NCBI RefSeq assembly: GCF_900142015.1
Contig: NZ_FQZN01000023.1
Coordinates: 1-64,000, forward strand
DNA: 64,000 nt
Direction: 5' to 3'
From: Bacteroides stercorirosoris
GTDB taxonomy: Bacteria > Bacteroidota > Bacteroidia > Bacteroidales > Bacteroidaceae
Shown in pieces: positions 19,092 to 27,154 of the stretch (positions are counted from its first letter, which is position 1; every line of letters starts with the position of its first letter). The translations under genes and the position numbers were made by a program. The notes below the pieces were generated by a model. It searched no databases, was not told the origin of the DNA, and saw only the letters and a list, made by a program, of their open reading frames with translations.

Positions 19092-20585
19092 TTATTTTTG
19101 TCTACTATCGTGAAATCCTTCCATATTCTTATATCGGCGCTTCATGAAGCGGTAATACACATTTCTCAACCACCACCTTGAGGTTGCGATGAACAGTATG
19201 CCGATAGCAATGAGAATCCATGGTGCAACCTCTTTACCAACCGTCGCTTTTAATGCAAAGAGCAACAGCAACGGCACGCCGAACGCTCCTCCCGATATGA
19301 GGTTTTGTAGCCCTGTACCCACATTCTGACGACCGGTCATCTTTGCATTCAGGTCAAGGGTCTTGTTGTTATATACCGCCAGTTGGAACAGGCAGCAGTA
19401 AACAGCCCCCGGAACAAATACGAGCCATGAAACGCACGTCAGTACAGACACTCTACCCGTTACCATACCCGGAATCATCAATACGAATGGAATGATGAGG
19501 GCCAGGCTGTACAAGATATATTTGGCGCGCAACAACGAGTAGATGGATTCCCTGCGGCTCATCAGTCCGTCGATGTAATTACCTTCATAGCTCATTAGAG
19601 GTGAGAGAAACAGAATGCCGAAAATGATATAGTTATAAAGTACGAAGAAATCGCGCATACCTCCGTCGTAAAGATCAGAAAAACTGATAATGAGGCTGAA
19701 CATCAACACTACTGCGGTGATGGAGTAGAGTGATTTCTTGCATACTTTGTTGCGTAGCAACAGTTTCAACTCCAGCCGGATATATTCACCGATTTCACCG
19801 TAGCGGTCCAGAAACTTATATTCGGATACGCTCTTTACCTGTACGGTGGTATCTTCCACTTTATTCAATTCGTTGTAGATCAACTTTTGCATGATGCTCC
19901 GGTTGATGAGGCACATGATGGCAATGGCTACCAGAGTACCGGCAAATATAAGTAGATTTCCGGTGATGAATCCTTCGCCCAAATCAATTGAGAGGGCGAA
20001 CAACGGACTGTTGTCCGGAATGAAAAGTGCTGCTGCAATACCGCCATATACGGCTACCGGTAGGAGGAACCACCAGATACGCTCGTCCATCAATGTGCGG
20101 CACAGTAAGTACCAATAATTATTGAATATGATCAACAACCAAATACCGATGCAATAAGTTACCACACCTGTCACTCCATAAAATTTGGTGACGGTGATGA
20201 TGGCGAACGGAACAAACAGGAAGAGCCAGAACAGATTGAAACTGTTAAGTCCGGAGCGTAAAAGCAGAAAGTCTATCAGGCGGTTCCGTTTGACGGGAAG
20301 TAGTAAGTAGGGTTTGACTTCCTGTGTAGGTGTTTTCAGGAAGGGCAACCGTAAAAGAAAGTCAAGAGCAAGTATAAATACCAGTCCGCTGTTCATGACA
20401 TGGTAGGCTTCCTTTGCTCCGCCATCGAAGGCGAAGGCAAATGTTGTCCCGAAAAAGATAAGGTAACCAGCCCAGAATACACTCATGAAGTACATCCAAA
20501 ACTTTCCGAATTTACTCTTTTCGTACATCGGATGCCGCTTTTCAGCCAGCTTTCCGTGCTTACGCAGTTCGAGAAATAAGTTCAT
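19092..20585 (-). CDS. DUF5687 family membrane protein (ABC-2-like permease)
   Basis: 497 residues with roughly ten to twelve hydrophobic segments (for example FWMYFMSVFWAGYLIFFGTT near the N-terminus and a paired hydrophobic hairpin near residues 430-475). Length and motifs fit DUF5687, a Bacteroidetes family that occurs next to a dedicated ABC ATPase. It is probably the permease half of an exporter of unknown substrate. It is first in the DUF5687-ATPase-C40-TraB operon. Confidence 0.8.
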   Translation of the reverse strand: MNLFLELRKHGKLAEKRHPMYEKSKFGKFWMYFMSVFWAGYLIFFGTTFAFAFDGGAKEAYHVMNSGLVFILALDFLLRLPFLKTPTQEVKPYLLLPVKRNRLIDFLLLRSGLNSFNLFWLFLFVPFAIITVTKFYGVTGVVTYCIGIWLLIIFNNYWYLLCRTLMDERIWWFLLPVAVYGGIAAALFIPDNSPLFALSIDLGEGFITGNLLIFAGTLVAIAIMCLINRSIMQKLIYNELNKVEDTTVQVKSVSEYKFLDRYGEIGEYIRLELKLLLRNKVCKKSLYSITAVVLMFSLIISFSDLYDGGMRDFFVLYNYIIFGILFLSPLMSYEGNYIDGLMSRRESIYSLLRAKYILYSLALIIPFVLMIPGMVTGRVSVLTCVSWLVFVPGAVYCCLFQLAVYNNKTLDLNAKMTGRQNVGTGLQNLISGGAFGVPLLLLFALKATVGKEVAPWILIAIGILFIATSRWWLRNVYYRFMKRRYKNMEGFHDSRQK

Positions 20586-20636
20586 GCTATTTTATGATTA
20601 GTTATTAATTTATACAGTGACAGGATGATAAGGTGA

Positions 20637-20676
20637 TAGGGTGATAAGATGGTGCTTTCCTTGGCTTATCACCCTA
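20637..20676 (-). terminator. Stem-loop downstream of the first M16 gene
   Basis: A perfect 12-bp inverted repeat (TAGGGTGATAAG and its complement, 16-nt loop) starts 10 bp after the leftward M16 stop codon. The left arm continues into the short tandem repeat GGTGATAG/GGTGATAAG. It probably separates the M16 transcript from the DUF5687 operon. Confidence 0.5.
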
Positions 20677-20685
20677 TTTCTCTTC

Positions 20686-23526
20686 TTATTTTTTAGGTAC
20701 CGTCATCGTTACTTCGATTTCGTTTCCTTGTTTCAGCAGGTCAGCTGCAAACTTCTGTATATCTTTGGCGGTGATGTTGTTTACAATGTCTGTATAATCT
20801 TTGGTCATATCCAGTCCACCATAGTAGAAGTAGTCGTTCAGGTTGTTCATCCAGTATGTATTCTCCTTCTGGTTATCGGCATATTTCTTCAACATGTACT
20901 CTTTTACTTTCTGCAAGTGTACGTCAGACGGACCTTCGGCTGCCAGTTTCTTCAACTCATCTACTACAATACCGGCCAGTTTGTCCTTCTTTTCCGGATC
21001 TGTCTGGAAGATGATCTGCATCAGCAGTTGTTCTTTCGGATACTTCTGCAAGTTGCCGATGCAATTTACACCGTATGTGCCGCCTTCTTTCTCACGAACT
21101 TCTTCGGTATAAACCATGTCGAGAACCTGAGTCATACAGCTCAGCAGGATGTTATTCTTTAGGGTGTAAGGAGCTTTTCCGCTATACAGGAATACGATGG
21201 TAGCTGTAGGAGTCTGTTGTTCCTTGGCATATTCATTCTTATATACACCTTTGCGGATATCCATTTTGGTATCTTTGAATGTCTCCTTGCGATTGATGAC
21301 AGGAAGTGCACCCAGATATTCTGCAATCAGCGGTTTGGCCGTTTCCAGGTCAATGTTACCGACAAAGTAGAATGTAAAGTCGCTGGCATCTTTGAAACGG
21401 TCGTTATACATTTCCAGAATGCGGTCATAATTGATTTGGTCTACCATTTCCGGTTTGAGCAACACTACGCGCGGGTGGTTGCCATACATAGCTCTCTGTA
21501 AAGTGTCGCTGATGGAAGAAAGCGGATTTGCTTGTGCACTTTCCAGTTGTGCTTTTGTACGGCTCTTGTAAGATTCGAATGCTTCCATATCCTTGCGGGG
21601 AGCTGTGAATGTGAGATATGTCAGTTGCATCATGGTTTCGAAGTCTTTCGGAGAGCAGGTTCCGAATACGTTTTCGGTTGTTGCGCCTAGACCGGCTTGA
21701 ACAGATACTTTTTTACCTGCCAATACTTTTGTCAGGTCTACTTTGCTGAAGTTGCCCAGACCGCCTGCAGCAATTACATTGTCCATAACGGCGAAGTTCA
21801 GTGCATCTTTATCGGGGAAAAGAGACTTACCGCCCAAGCTGGTACCCTTCATACGGATTTCGTCAGCTTTGAAGTCAGTTTTCTTGATGTAAACCGTCAC
21901 ACCGTTAGAGAGGACAAGTTTAGTGCTGCCATAAATCTCACCGTCTTTCTCAGAAACGATTTTGCCGCCTTTGGGTGCTTCCTTCATCAGAGGTTCGTCA
22001 GATACTTTGTCTACGTAAGGTTTCAAATCGAGATTCTTCATGCCTTTCAGCAGAGCAACAACTTCTTCTTTCGTCGGGTATTTCAATCCTTCTTTCTCGG
22101 GACCGGCAATGATAACCACCTGATTGCTATCCGGAACGAGTTGCTGCATTACCATATTCATGGCTTGTACAGGAATGTTCGGAGCCAACTGGTTGATCAT
22201 GGCATATTCGGTTTCGATGCCCGGAATAGGTTCTGCATCCAGGAAGTTGCGTACATATTCGCGTACATAGGAACCGTGTTTGGTTTTCTCACGTTCATTG
22301 TAAGCCGATTCCAGACGTTGCAGGTAGTTAGCGCGTGCACGTGCATATTCTGAATCGGTGAAGCCGAATCGACGGGCACGTTCTGTTTCTTGCAACAGAG
22401 TTTTCATAGCACCTTCAATGCCGTCGGCTTTGCTTGAAGCGTAAACATTAAGGGCTTCTTTCGTCTTGGACAAGAAGAAATTACCATAAGAGCTGCCTGC
22501 ACGGTTGAATGGAGGGTTGGCGCTTTGGGTAATTTCACTCAGACGGGCATTCAGCATGCTGGTAATCATGCTTACCATATATTTGGAAGCCAGGTAACCT
22601 ACATTATTCTTTTCGGAATCAGGAGTTGCATCTTGTTTGAAATAGAGTTCGATAGACGGGTCGTCTACTTCCTTATCTGTGCCGATGGCAACGATAGGTT
22701 CTTTGTTGTCTGCTACCGGGAAGTATGTACGTTCAGCCGGATTTTCGGGCTTTTTCACATCAGCAAATACTGCTTTCAGTTTAGCTTCTACAGCGTCAAC
22801 GTCAATATCACCTACGATAACGATGCCTTGCAAATCGGGACGATACCATTTGTGGTAGTAGTCGCGTATATCCTTATAGGGGAAATTGTTGATAACATCG
22901 ATAGAGCCGATGGGCATGCAGTCTGCATACTTGTCGCCCGGATAAATAACGGGGGACAGATCAGTGTAAACACGCAACATACCACTGTTACGGCTACGCC
23001 ATTCTTCACGGATGACTCCACGTTCTTTGTCTATCTCGTCATCTTTCAGCAGGATGAAGTTAGACCAGTCGTGCAGGATAAGCAAACAGGAGTCCAGGAC
23101 ATTGGGACGGTCGATGGGAGCATTGCTGATATTATAAACGGTTTCATCAATGCTGGTATAAGCGTTCAGGTTTGTACCGAACTTGATACCTACGGTTTCG
23201 CACCAGGGGATGATGCCGAGACCTCTATCATCACCGGGGAAGTTTTTTGTGCCGTTGAAAGCCATGTGTTCCAGGAAGTGGGCAAGTCCGCGTTGTTGCG
23301 GTTCTTCGAGGATGGAACCTACTTTCTGGGCGATATAGAACTCGGCCCGGTTTTCGGGTAATTTGTTATGACGGATGTAATAAGTCAGTCCGTTGTCCAA
23401 TTGACCGATACGGACATTTTTGTCAACGGGGAGGGGCGGGAATTGCATTTGCTGTGCCACCGCTTGTTGGAAACCGGTACATAACACTAATGCTACAACC
23501 AGTAAACTGCGAAATAAATGTTTCAT
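20686..23526 (-). CDS. M16 family zinc metallopeptidase (insulinase-like), copy 1
   Basis: 946 residues, exported (signal ending AVAQQ, about residue 25). The inverted zinc motif HxxEH is intact in GLAHFLEHMAFNGT, and the distal Glu region is KERGVIREEWRSR. The protein has the usual two M16 halves; the C-terminal half has no second HxxEH. Such periplasmic proteins degrade peptides. It is a diverged paralog of the gene at 27155-29974, with the same start MKHLFRSLLV and similar upstream DNA. Near residue 100 it has DRGLGIIPWCETVG where the paralog has ALKQYLERIG, a local divergence next to the active site. Confidence 0.93.
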   Translation of the reverse strand: MKHLFRSLLVVALVLCTGFQQAVAQQMQFPPLPVDKNVRIGQLDNGLTYYIRHNKLPENRAEFYIAQKVGSILEEPQQRGLAHFLEHMAFNGTKNFPGDDRGLGIIPWCETVGIKFGTNLNAYTSIDETVYNISNAPIDRPNVLDSCLLILHDWSNFILLKDDEIDKERGVIREEWRSRNSGMLRVYTDLSPVIYPGDKYADCMPIGSIDVINNFPYKDIRDYYHKWYRPDLQGIVIVGDIDVDAVEAKLKAVFADVKKPENPAERTYFPVADNKEPIVAIGTDKEVDDPSIELYFKQDATPDSEKNNVGYLASKYMVSMITSMLNARLSEITQSANPPFNRAGSSYGNFFLSKTKEALNVYASSKADGIEGAMKTLLQETERARRFGFTDSEYARARANYLQRLESAYNEREKTKHGSYVREYVRNFLDAEPIPGIETEYAMINQLAPNIPVQAMNMVMQQLVPDSNQVVIIAGPEKEGLKYPTKEEVVALLKGMKNLDLKPYVDKVSDEPLMKEAPKGGKIVSEKDGEIYGSTKLVLSNGVTVYIKKTDFKADEIRMKGTSLGGKSLFPDKDALNFAVMDNVIAAGGLGNFSKVDLTKVLAGKKVSVQAGLGATTENVFGTCSPKDFETMMQLTYLTFTAPRKDMEAFESYKSRTKAQLESAQANPLSSISDTLQRAMYGNHPRVVLLKPEMVDQINYDRILEMYNDRFKDASDFTFYFVGNIDLETAKPLIAEYLGALPVINRKETFKDTKMDIRKGVYKNEYAKEQQTPTATIVFLYSGKAPYTLKNNILLSCMTQVLDMVYTEEVREKEGGTYGVNCIGNLQKYPKEQLLMQIIFQTDPEKKDKLAGIVVDELKKLAAEGPSDVHLQKVKEYMLKKYADNQKENTYWMNNLNDYFYYGGLDMTKDYTDIVNNITAKDIQKFAADLLKQGNEIEVTMTVPKK

Positions 23527-23654
23527 ATTCGATGTAGATTAAAATTGTTTCTTGTCCTATTTGTCGGAGGGGGTAGGAGGAAATCACAGGGGAGGGGAAA
23601 GTTTTTTGGAGAAACTGGTGCAATAATGAAGCTAATGATTAAGCGGTAGTATTT

Positions 23655-23807
23655 CCATTCCCCTCTTCCAGTCGGAGGAGGGGTGCCCAAAGGACGGGGT
23701 GGTAGGTGAGAAAAGAATTCCTTATTCTTATTGATTAATAGGTATTTTATTGTTTTACCTACCACCTCCCCCTACGGGTGCTCCTCCTCCCGAGAGGAGG
23801 AGAATGG
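23655..23807. repeat. GC-rich palindromic repeat element
   Basis: Inverted arms at about 23655-23707 and 23757-23807 (cores GGAGGAGGGGTGCCC and GGGTGCTCCTCCTCC) flank an AT-rich centre of about 50 bp. It occupies much of the 378-bp gap between the first M16 gene and kdsA. A related GGAGGGGGTAGGAGG stretch lies at 23565-23600. Elements of this kind are widespread in bacterial genomes; no function is known. Confidence 0.7.
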
Positions 23808-23870
23808 AGATAGTATTGTTCATCATTTAGCTCATATCTGCTACAGGAATGAATAAGTTCCGCCAATAGC

Positions 23871-23922
23871 TTTTATTGTCTTACTTATCCTTTTATCGTC
23901 TTACTTATTCTTTTATCGCTTC
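23871..23922. repeat. 20-bp tandem duplication covering the end of kdsA
   Basis: The unit TTTTATTGTCTTACTTATCC (23871-23890) is repeated with two changes at 23891-23910, and a third, partial copy is the kdsA 3' end itself. The kdsA stop codon (23905-23907) lies in the second unit. Confidence 0.6.
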
Positions 23923-24708
23923 ACGAATACGGACCAGTTTTGTCAGCAATCCTTCCAGCAAATCCAGTTTCAGCATATTGGCACCGTCACTCTTGGCTAC
24001 TTCGGGATGCTCATGCGTCTCAATAAACAATCCGTCGGCACCTACTGCAATACCGGCTTTGGCAACTGTCTCAATGAGTTGCGGCATACCGCCTGTCACT
24101 CCGCTTGTCTGATTAGGTTGCTGCAGAGAGTGGGTAACATCCAGAATAACCGGATAGCCGAAAGTCTGCATTTCAGGTATGCCACGATAATCTACGACTA
24201 AGTCCTGATATCCGAAAGTTGTCCCGCGCTCGGTAATCATAACTTCCTTGTTTCCGGCTTCTACTACTTTTTCCGCAGCAAAGCGCATGGCAAGAGGTGA
24301 AAGGAATTGTCCCTTCTTGATATTGACCGTTTTTCCCGTTTTAGCAGCGGCAATCAGGATGTCTGTCTGTCGGCAAAGGAATGCCGGGATTTGCAGTATA
24401 TCCACATATTCGGCTGCCATTGCTGCCTCTTCGGCGGAATGGATGTCAGTAACGGTGGGCACGCCGAAAGTGTTATGTACTTTTTCCAATACTTTCAATG
24501 CTTTCTCGTCACCTATGCCCATAAATGAGTCCAGACGCGAACGGTTTGCCTTACGGTAAGAACCTTTAAAAACATAGGGAATTTGTAGTTTCTCTGTGAT
24601 GGCTACTACGCGTTCGGCGATGCGCATTGCCATTTCTTCTCCTTCGATAACACAAGGGCCTGCCAGTAGAAAGAAGTTTCCCGCAGGATTATTTTTCAGT
24701 TCAATCAT
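23905..24708 (-). CDS. kdsA: 3-deoxy-8-phosphooctulonate (Kdo-8-P) synthase
   Basis: 267 residues, close to the usual length. It condenses phosphoenolpyruvate with arabinose 5-phosphate to Kdo-8-phosphate for lipid A/core synthesis in the cytoplasm. Family motifs include FFLLAGPCVIEGEEMAMRIA, the substrate loop VFKGSYRKANRSRLDSFMG, NIKKGQFLSP and DVTHSLQQPN. Third gene in the leftward miaA-dgk-kdsA set, 26 bp after the kinase gene. Confidence 0.97.
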   Translation of the reverse strand: MIELKNNPAGNFFLLAGPCVIEGEEMAMRIAERVVAITEKLQIPYVFKGSYRKANRSRLDSFMGIGDEKALKVLEKVHNTFGVPTVTDIHSAEEAAMAAEYVDILQIPAFLCRQTDILIAAAKTGKTVNIKKGQFLSPLAMRFAAEKVVEAGNKEVMITERGTTFGYQDLVVDYRGIPEMQTFGYPVILDVTHSLQQPNQTSGVTGGMPQLIETVAKAGIAVGADGLFIETHEHPEVAKSDGANMLKLDLLEGLLTKLVRIREAIKE

Positions 24709-24734
24709 GTGAATAAGTTATTAAGCAGTTAATT

Positions 24735-25661
24735 TCAGTTTGGTATAATCAGTGTAATCGCTTCATGCATTATCCCGATATCCAGTGGAAAATGCCGGTC
24801 GAGGATACGTCCGTCCAAATCTACCGAGGCATTTTGGGCGCGCAGCACCTTTACTTTCTGGGTCCGGTAAGGCATCACGACTTTATGATTTAATATGCGG
24901 CCTTGAATGAGCATCCATAAGCCGGATATAAGTTGCAGTAACTCCGGGCGATAGATGACAGATACATCCAGCCAACCGTTGTATGGAACCGCACTCGGTG
25001 CCTGGCCATATCCCCAGGCGCTGCCGATGCACACCGTCATGATACGTCCCCGGATATGTTCTCCATTTATTTTGAGATGCATACGATAGAGTTTCCGTTC
25101 AAAGATAATTGAGATGAGGGCCATGAGGTAAGACAGGTATTTCATTCCCCAGAACCGTTTGGTCTGATCGGTGATTTTTACAATACGGGCTCCCAGACCA
25201 ATGTTGATGGCATTGAGAAAATAGCGTGTCACGTGCTTCTCACCATCGTAATAGTTACAAAATCCGACGTCTATTTTACGGCGACGGTTATTGATGATAC
25301 AATCCACGGCATCTTTATATTCCGAGGTCATTTCCCAGTATTTGGCAAAGTCATTGCCGATACCGTTCGGGATAATGCCTATGGCGATTTCTCTTTTGTT
25401 TTCTGCATTGGACGACATGATACCGTTGATGGCATCATTTAGTGCGCCGTCACCACCTACAACGACAATCGTGCGGTAACCATTGTTGGCAAGAATACCG
25501 GCCAGACGTTCCACTGATCCGAACCCTTCGGACTGCACGTAGTCATAAGACACGCCTTTGCTGTCCATGTATTCTTTGATTTCTTTCCACCGCTTCTGCA
25601 CTTTTCGGGTGCCGGCTTTGGGGTTGTATATCACTCCCCACTTTTCGGGCTCTACACTCAT
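24735..25661 (-). CDS. Diacylglycerol-kinase-fold lipid kinase (YegS/DgkB type)
   Basis: 308 residues. The nucleotide loop is VVVGGDGALNDAINGIM, followed by GIIPNGIGNDFAKYWEM, both hallmarks of the DAGK catalytic domain. The C-terminal beta-rich half contains GWLDVSVIYR and SVDLDGRILDRHFPLDI. It should phosphorylate diacylglycerol, a sphingoid base or a related lipid; the substrate is not evident, and sphingolipid-producing Bacteroides make a sphingoid substrate possible. It lies between miaA and kdsA on the same strand. Confidence 0.9.
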   Translation of the reverse strand: MSVEPEKWGVIYNPKAGTRKVQKRWKEIKEYMDSKGVSYDYVQSEGFGSVERLAGILANNGYRTIVVVGGDGALNDAINGIMSSNAENKREIAIGIIPNGIGNDFAKYWEMTSEYKDAVDCIINNRRRKIDVGFCNYYDGEKHVTRYFLNAINIGLGARIVKITDQTKRFWGMKYLSYLMALISIIFERKLYRMHLKINGEHIRGRIMTVCIGSAWGYGQAPSAVPYNGWLDVSVIYRPELLQLISGLWMLIQGRILNHKVVMPYRTQKVKVLRAQNASVDLDGRILDRHFPLDIGIMHEAITLIIPN

Positions 25662-25737
25662 GACGCAATTTCTAAATTATAAATTATGAATGATGAGTAT
25701 TCAACTCTCAATTCTTAACTCTCCACTTACAAAAGTA

Positions 25738-26658
25738 CTAATTCTCTTTGAGTTTCGCTTGTACAAAAGCGATCTTTTCTTCCATTGGCAACCCGGCATC
25801 CATCCAGTGGATGGTAAAACCACGCCGTTCCATACCGCGGAACCAGGTCATCTGGCGCTTGGCAAATTGATGGATAGCAATCTCAAGCTCCTTATACATC
25901 TCTTCGTAAGTCAGTTTACCAATGACGTAAAGCGTCAGATATTTGTATTCCAAACCGTAATAGATAAGGTCATCCGGCTGAATACCTTGCTCTATCAGGC
26001 GGCGTACCTCGTCCACCATTCCCTCATCCAGACGTTGGCGCAAGCGGCGGGATATCTTTTCGCGACGCAATTCCCGGTCTATGTCTACACCGATGATGAG
26101 GCTGTTCAGTTTGGGAAACGCACGTTCGTCTACCGGGGTATGGGCATAATACTCTTCTATCTCTATGGCACGGATGGCACGCTTGGCAGTGTCTACGTCC
26201 GTGGTATTATGCAAGGATTTGTACTGTTTCAGCATTTCGGTCAACTCTTCCAGAGACTTGTCGGCAAGCCGCGTGCGCAATTCTGCATTTTCGGGAACCG
26301 GCAGCAATCTGTATCCTTTCAGCACAGCTTCCAGGTACATACCTGTGCCTCCACACAAAACAGGGAGTTTCCCTTTTTGTTTAATAGTCTCGTACGCTGT
26401 CAGAAAATCACGTTGATATTCGAAGACGTTGTATTTATACCCTGGGTCGGCAATGTCAATCAGATGATAAGGGATTTGTCTGTCGTTCACGGTGTAGTCT
26501 ATGAGATCCTTACCCGTGCCGAGGTCCATACCGCGGTAGATTTGCCTGGAGTCCGCACTGATGATTTCTGTGTCGAGAGCATCTGCCAGTGCTGCGGCAA
26601 AAGGAGTTTTTCCGGAGGCGGTAGGACCTAATATAGCTATCAAATCATAGTCAGGCAT
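25738..26658 (-). CDS. miaA: tRNA dimethylallyltransferase
   Basis: 306 residues. The P-loop is GPTASGKT, followed by TEIISADSRQIYRGMDLGTGK and YHLIDIADPGYKYNVFEYQRDF, the standard MiaA motifs. The C-terminal tRNA-contact region has FAKRQMTWFRGMER. It transfers a dimethylallyl group to A37 of tRNAs reading UNN codons. It is read from promoters inside the 81-bp tandem repeat just upstream, and it heads the miaA-dgk-kdsA set. Confidence 0.97.
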   Translation of the reverse strand: MPDYDLIAILGPTASGKTPFAAALADALDTEIISADSRQIYRGMDLGTGKDLIDYTVNDRQIPYHLIDIADPGYKYNVFEYQRDFLTAYETIKQKGKLPVLCGGTGMYLEAVLKGYRLLPVPENAELRTRLADKSLEELTEMLKQYKSLHNTTDVDTAKRAIRAIEIEEYYAHTPVDERAFPKLNSLIIGVDIDRELRREKISRRLRQRLDEGMVDEVRRLIEQGIQPDDLIYYGLEYKYLTLYVIGKLTYEEMYKELEIAIHQFAKRQMTWFRGMERRGFTIHWMDAGLPMEEKIAFVQAKLKEN

Positions 26659-26679
26659 AAGTCGTTTTGATTATTTGGG

Positions 26680-26710
26680 CAAAGATAATGCAAACTGAAA
26701 GCAGTACAAA
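26680..26710 (-). promoter_or_regulatory. miaA promoter, proximal copy
   Basis: On the minus strand TTTG at 26707-26710 and TATCTTTG at 26680-26687 are separated by exactly 19 bp, a perfect match to the Bacteroides consensus. Predicted start of transcription is about 15 nt before the miaA ATG. Confidence 0.8.
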
Positions 26711-26760
26711 ATAAGCTTGCTTATTTTTAATGCTGAGGTGCAGCTTATCTTCGCTTTTGG

Positions 26761-26791
26761 CAAAGATAATGCAAACCGGAAGCAATACAAA
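26761..26791 (-). promoter_or_regulatory. miaA promoter, distal duplicated copy
   Basis: TTTG at 26788-26791 and TATCTTTG at 26761-26768, again 19 bp apart. It is the duplicate of the proximal promoter, 81 bp further upstream. A third -7 box, TATCTTTG at 26843-26850, lies just beyond the repeat but lacks a -33 element. Confidence 0.75.
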
Positions 26792-26957
26792 ATAAGCTTG
26801 CTTATTTTTAATGTTGAGGTGTAACTTATCTTCACTATAAAACAAAGATATGAAAAAGGACGTGAAAAAAGAAACTGCTTCTCTTAAATGGTGTTATAAA
26901 TACACTGTTTCCGTACACGGAGCTTGCTAATTTCGAAAAAGTGCGTACCTTTGCAAT

Positions 26958-27021
26958 GTGTTTTTCATAGTATTAGATTTAAGGTTAACAAAGGTTGGAG
27001 TACAGCGGTACTCCTTTTTTT
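26958..27021 (+). ncRNA. Predicted small RNA, copy 1 of a two-member family
   Basis: A promoter (TTG at 26924-26926, 19 bp, TACCTTTG at 26946-26953) is followed by a conserved stretch with GTGTTTTTCATAGTATTAG and TTTAAGGTTAACAAAGGTTG. It ends in an intrinsic terminator: a 7-bp stem GGAGTAC/GTACTCC at 26997-27014 with seven T. No open reading frame of note is present. The same sequence, with about five changes over nearly 50 nt, recurs on the minus strand at 61413-61482 with a different terminator hairpin. A multi-copy sRNA family has been reported in B. thetaiotaomicron; whether this belongs to it I cannot check. Confidence 0.75.
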
Positions 27022-27094
27022 ATGCCCGTATGTCATGTACCGTTCTCTGAACGGATCTTATCTGCATCTGACAGCAAGCATAGTTATATCATGA

Positions 27095-27151
27095 AACAAG
27101 CAATGTTCCGGATGAATACATTGCTTGTAATCATCCGGAACATTGCTTGTT
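27095..27151 (-). terminator. Long stem-loop downstream of the second M16 gene
   Basis: A perfect 21-bp inverted repeat (arms 27095-27115 and 27131-27151, core AAGCAATGTTCCGGATG) with a 15-nt loop, only 3 bp beyond the leftward M16 stop codon. The loop repeats part of the arm (ATTGCTTGT). It probably ends the M16 transcript. Confidence 0.7.
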
Positions 27152-27154
27152 ATT

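Larger units (their letters stand above)
26678..26839. repeat. 81-bp tandem duplication carrying the miaA promoter
   Basis: Two units (26678-26758 and 26759-26839) differ at about eight positions. Each unit holds, on the minus strand, a complete promoter. The AAGCTTGCTT inside each unit is an almost palindromic core. Confidence 0.9.

Noticed and set aside
22525..23361. Long open frame opposite the first M16 peptidase gene
   Set aside because: The minus strand carries a clear M16 peptidase with HxxEH at the same place.
23655..23807. Insertion sequence or transposon end
   Set aside because: Inverted arms are present, but there is no transposase gene and only about 50 bp lies between them.
25662..25737. 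Degenerate short repeats between the kinase gene and miaA
   Set aside because: AATTCTTAACTCTC-like words recur and may be a worn relative of the other repeats, but symmetry is too weak to report as a feature.
26651..26845. Small 64-codon open frame upstream of miaA with an internal sequence duplication
   Set aside because: It is formed by the 81-bp tandem repeat, which carries promoters; there is no ribosome binding site or independent coding evidence.
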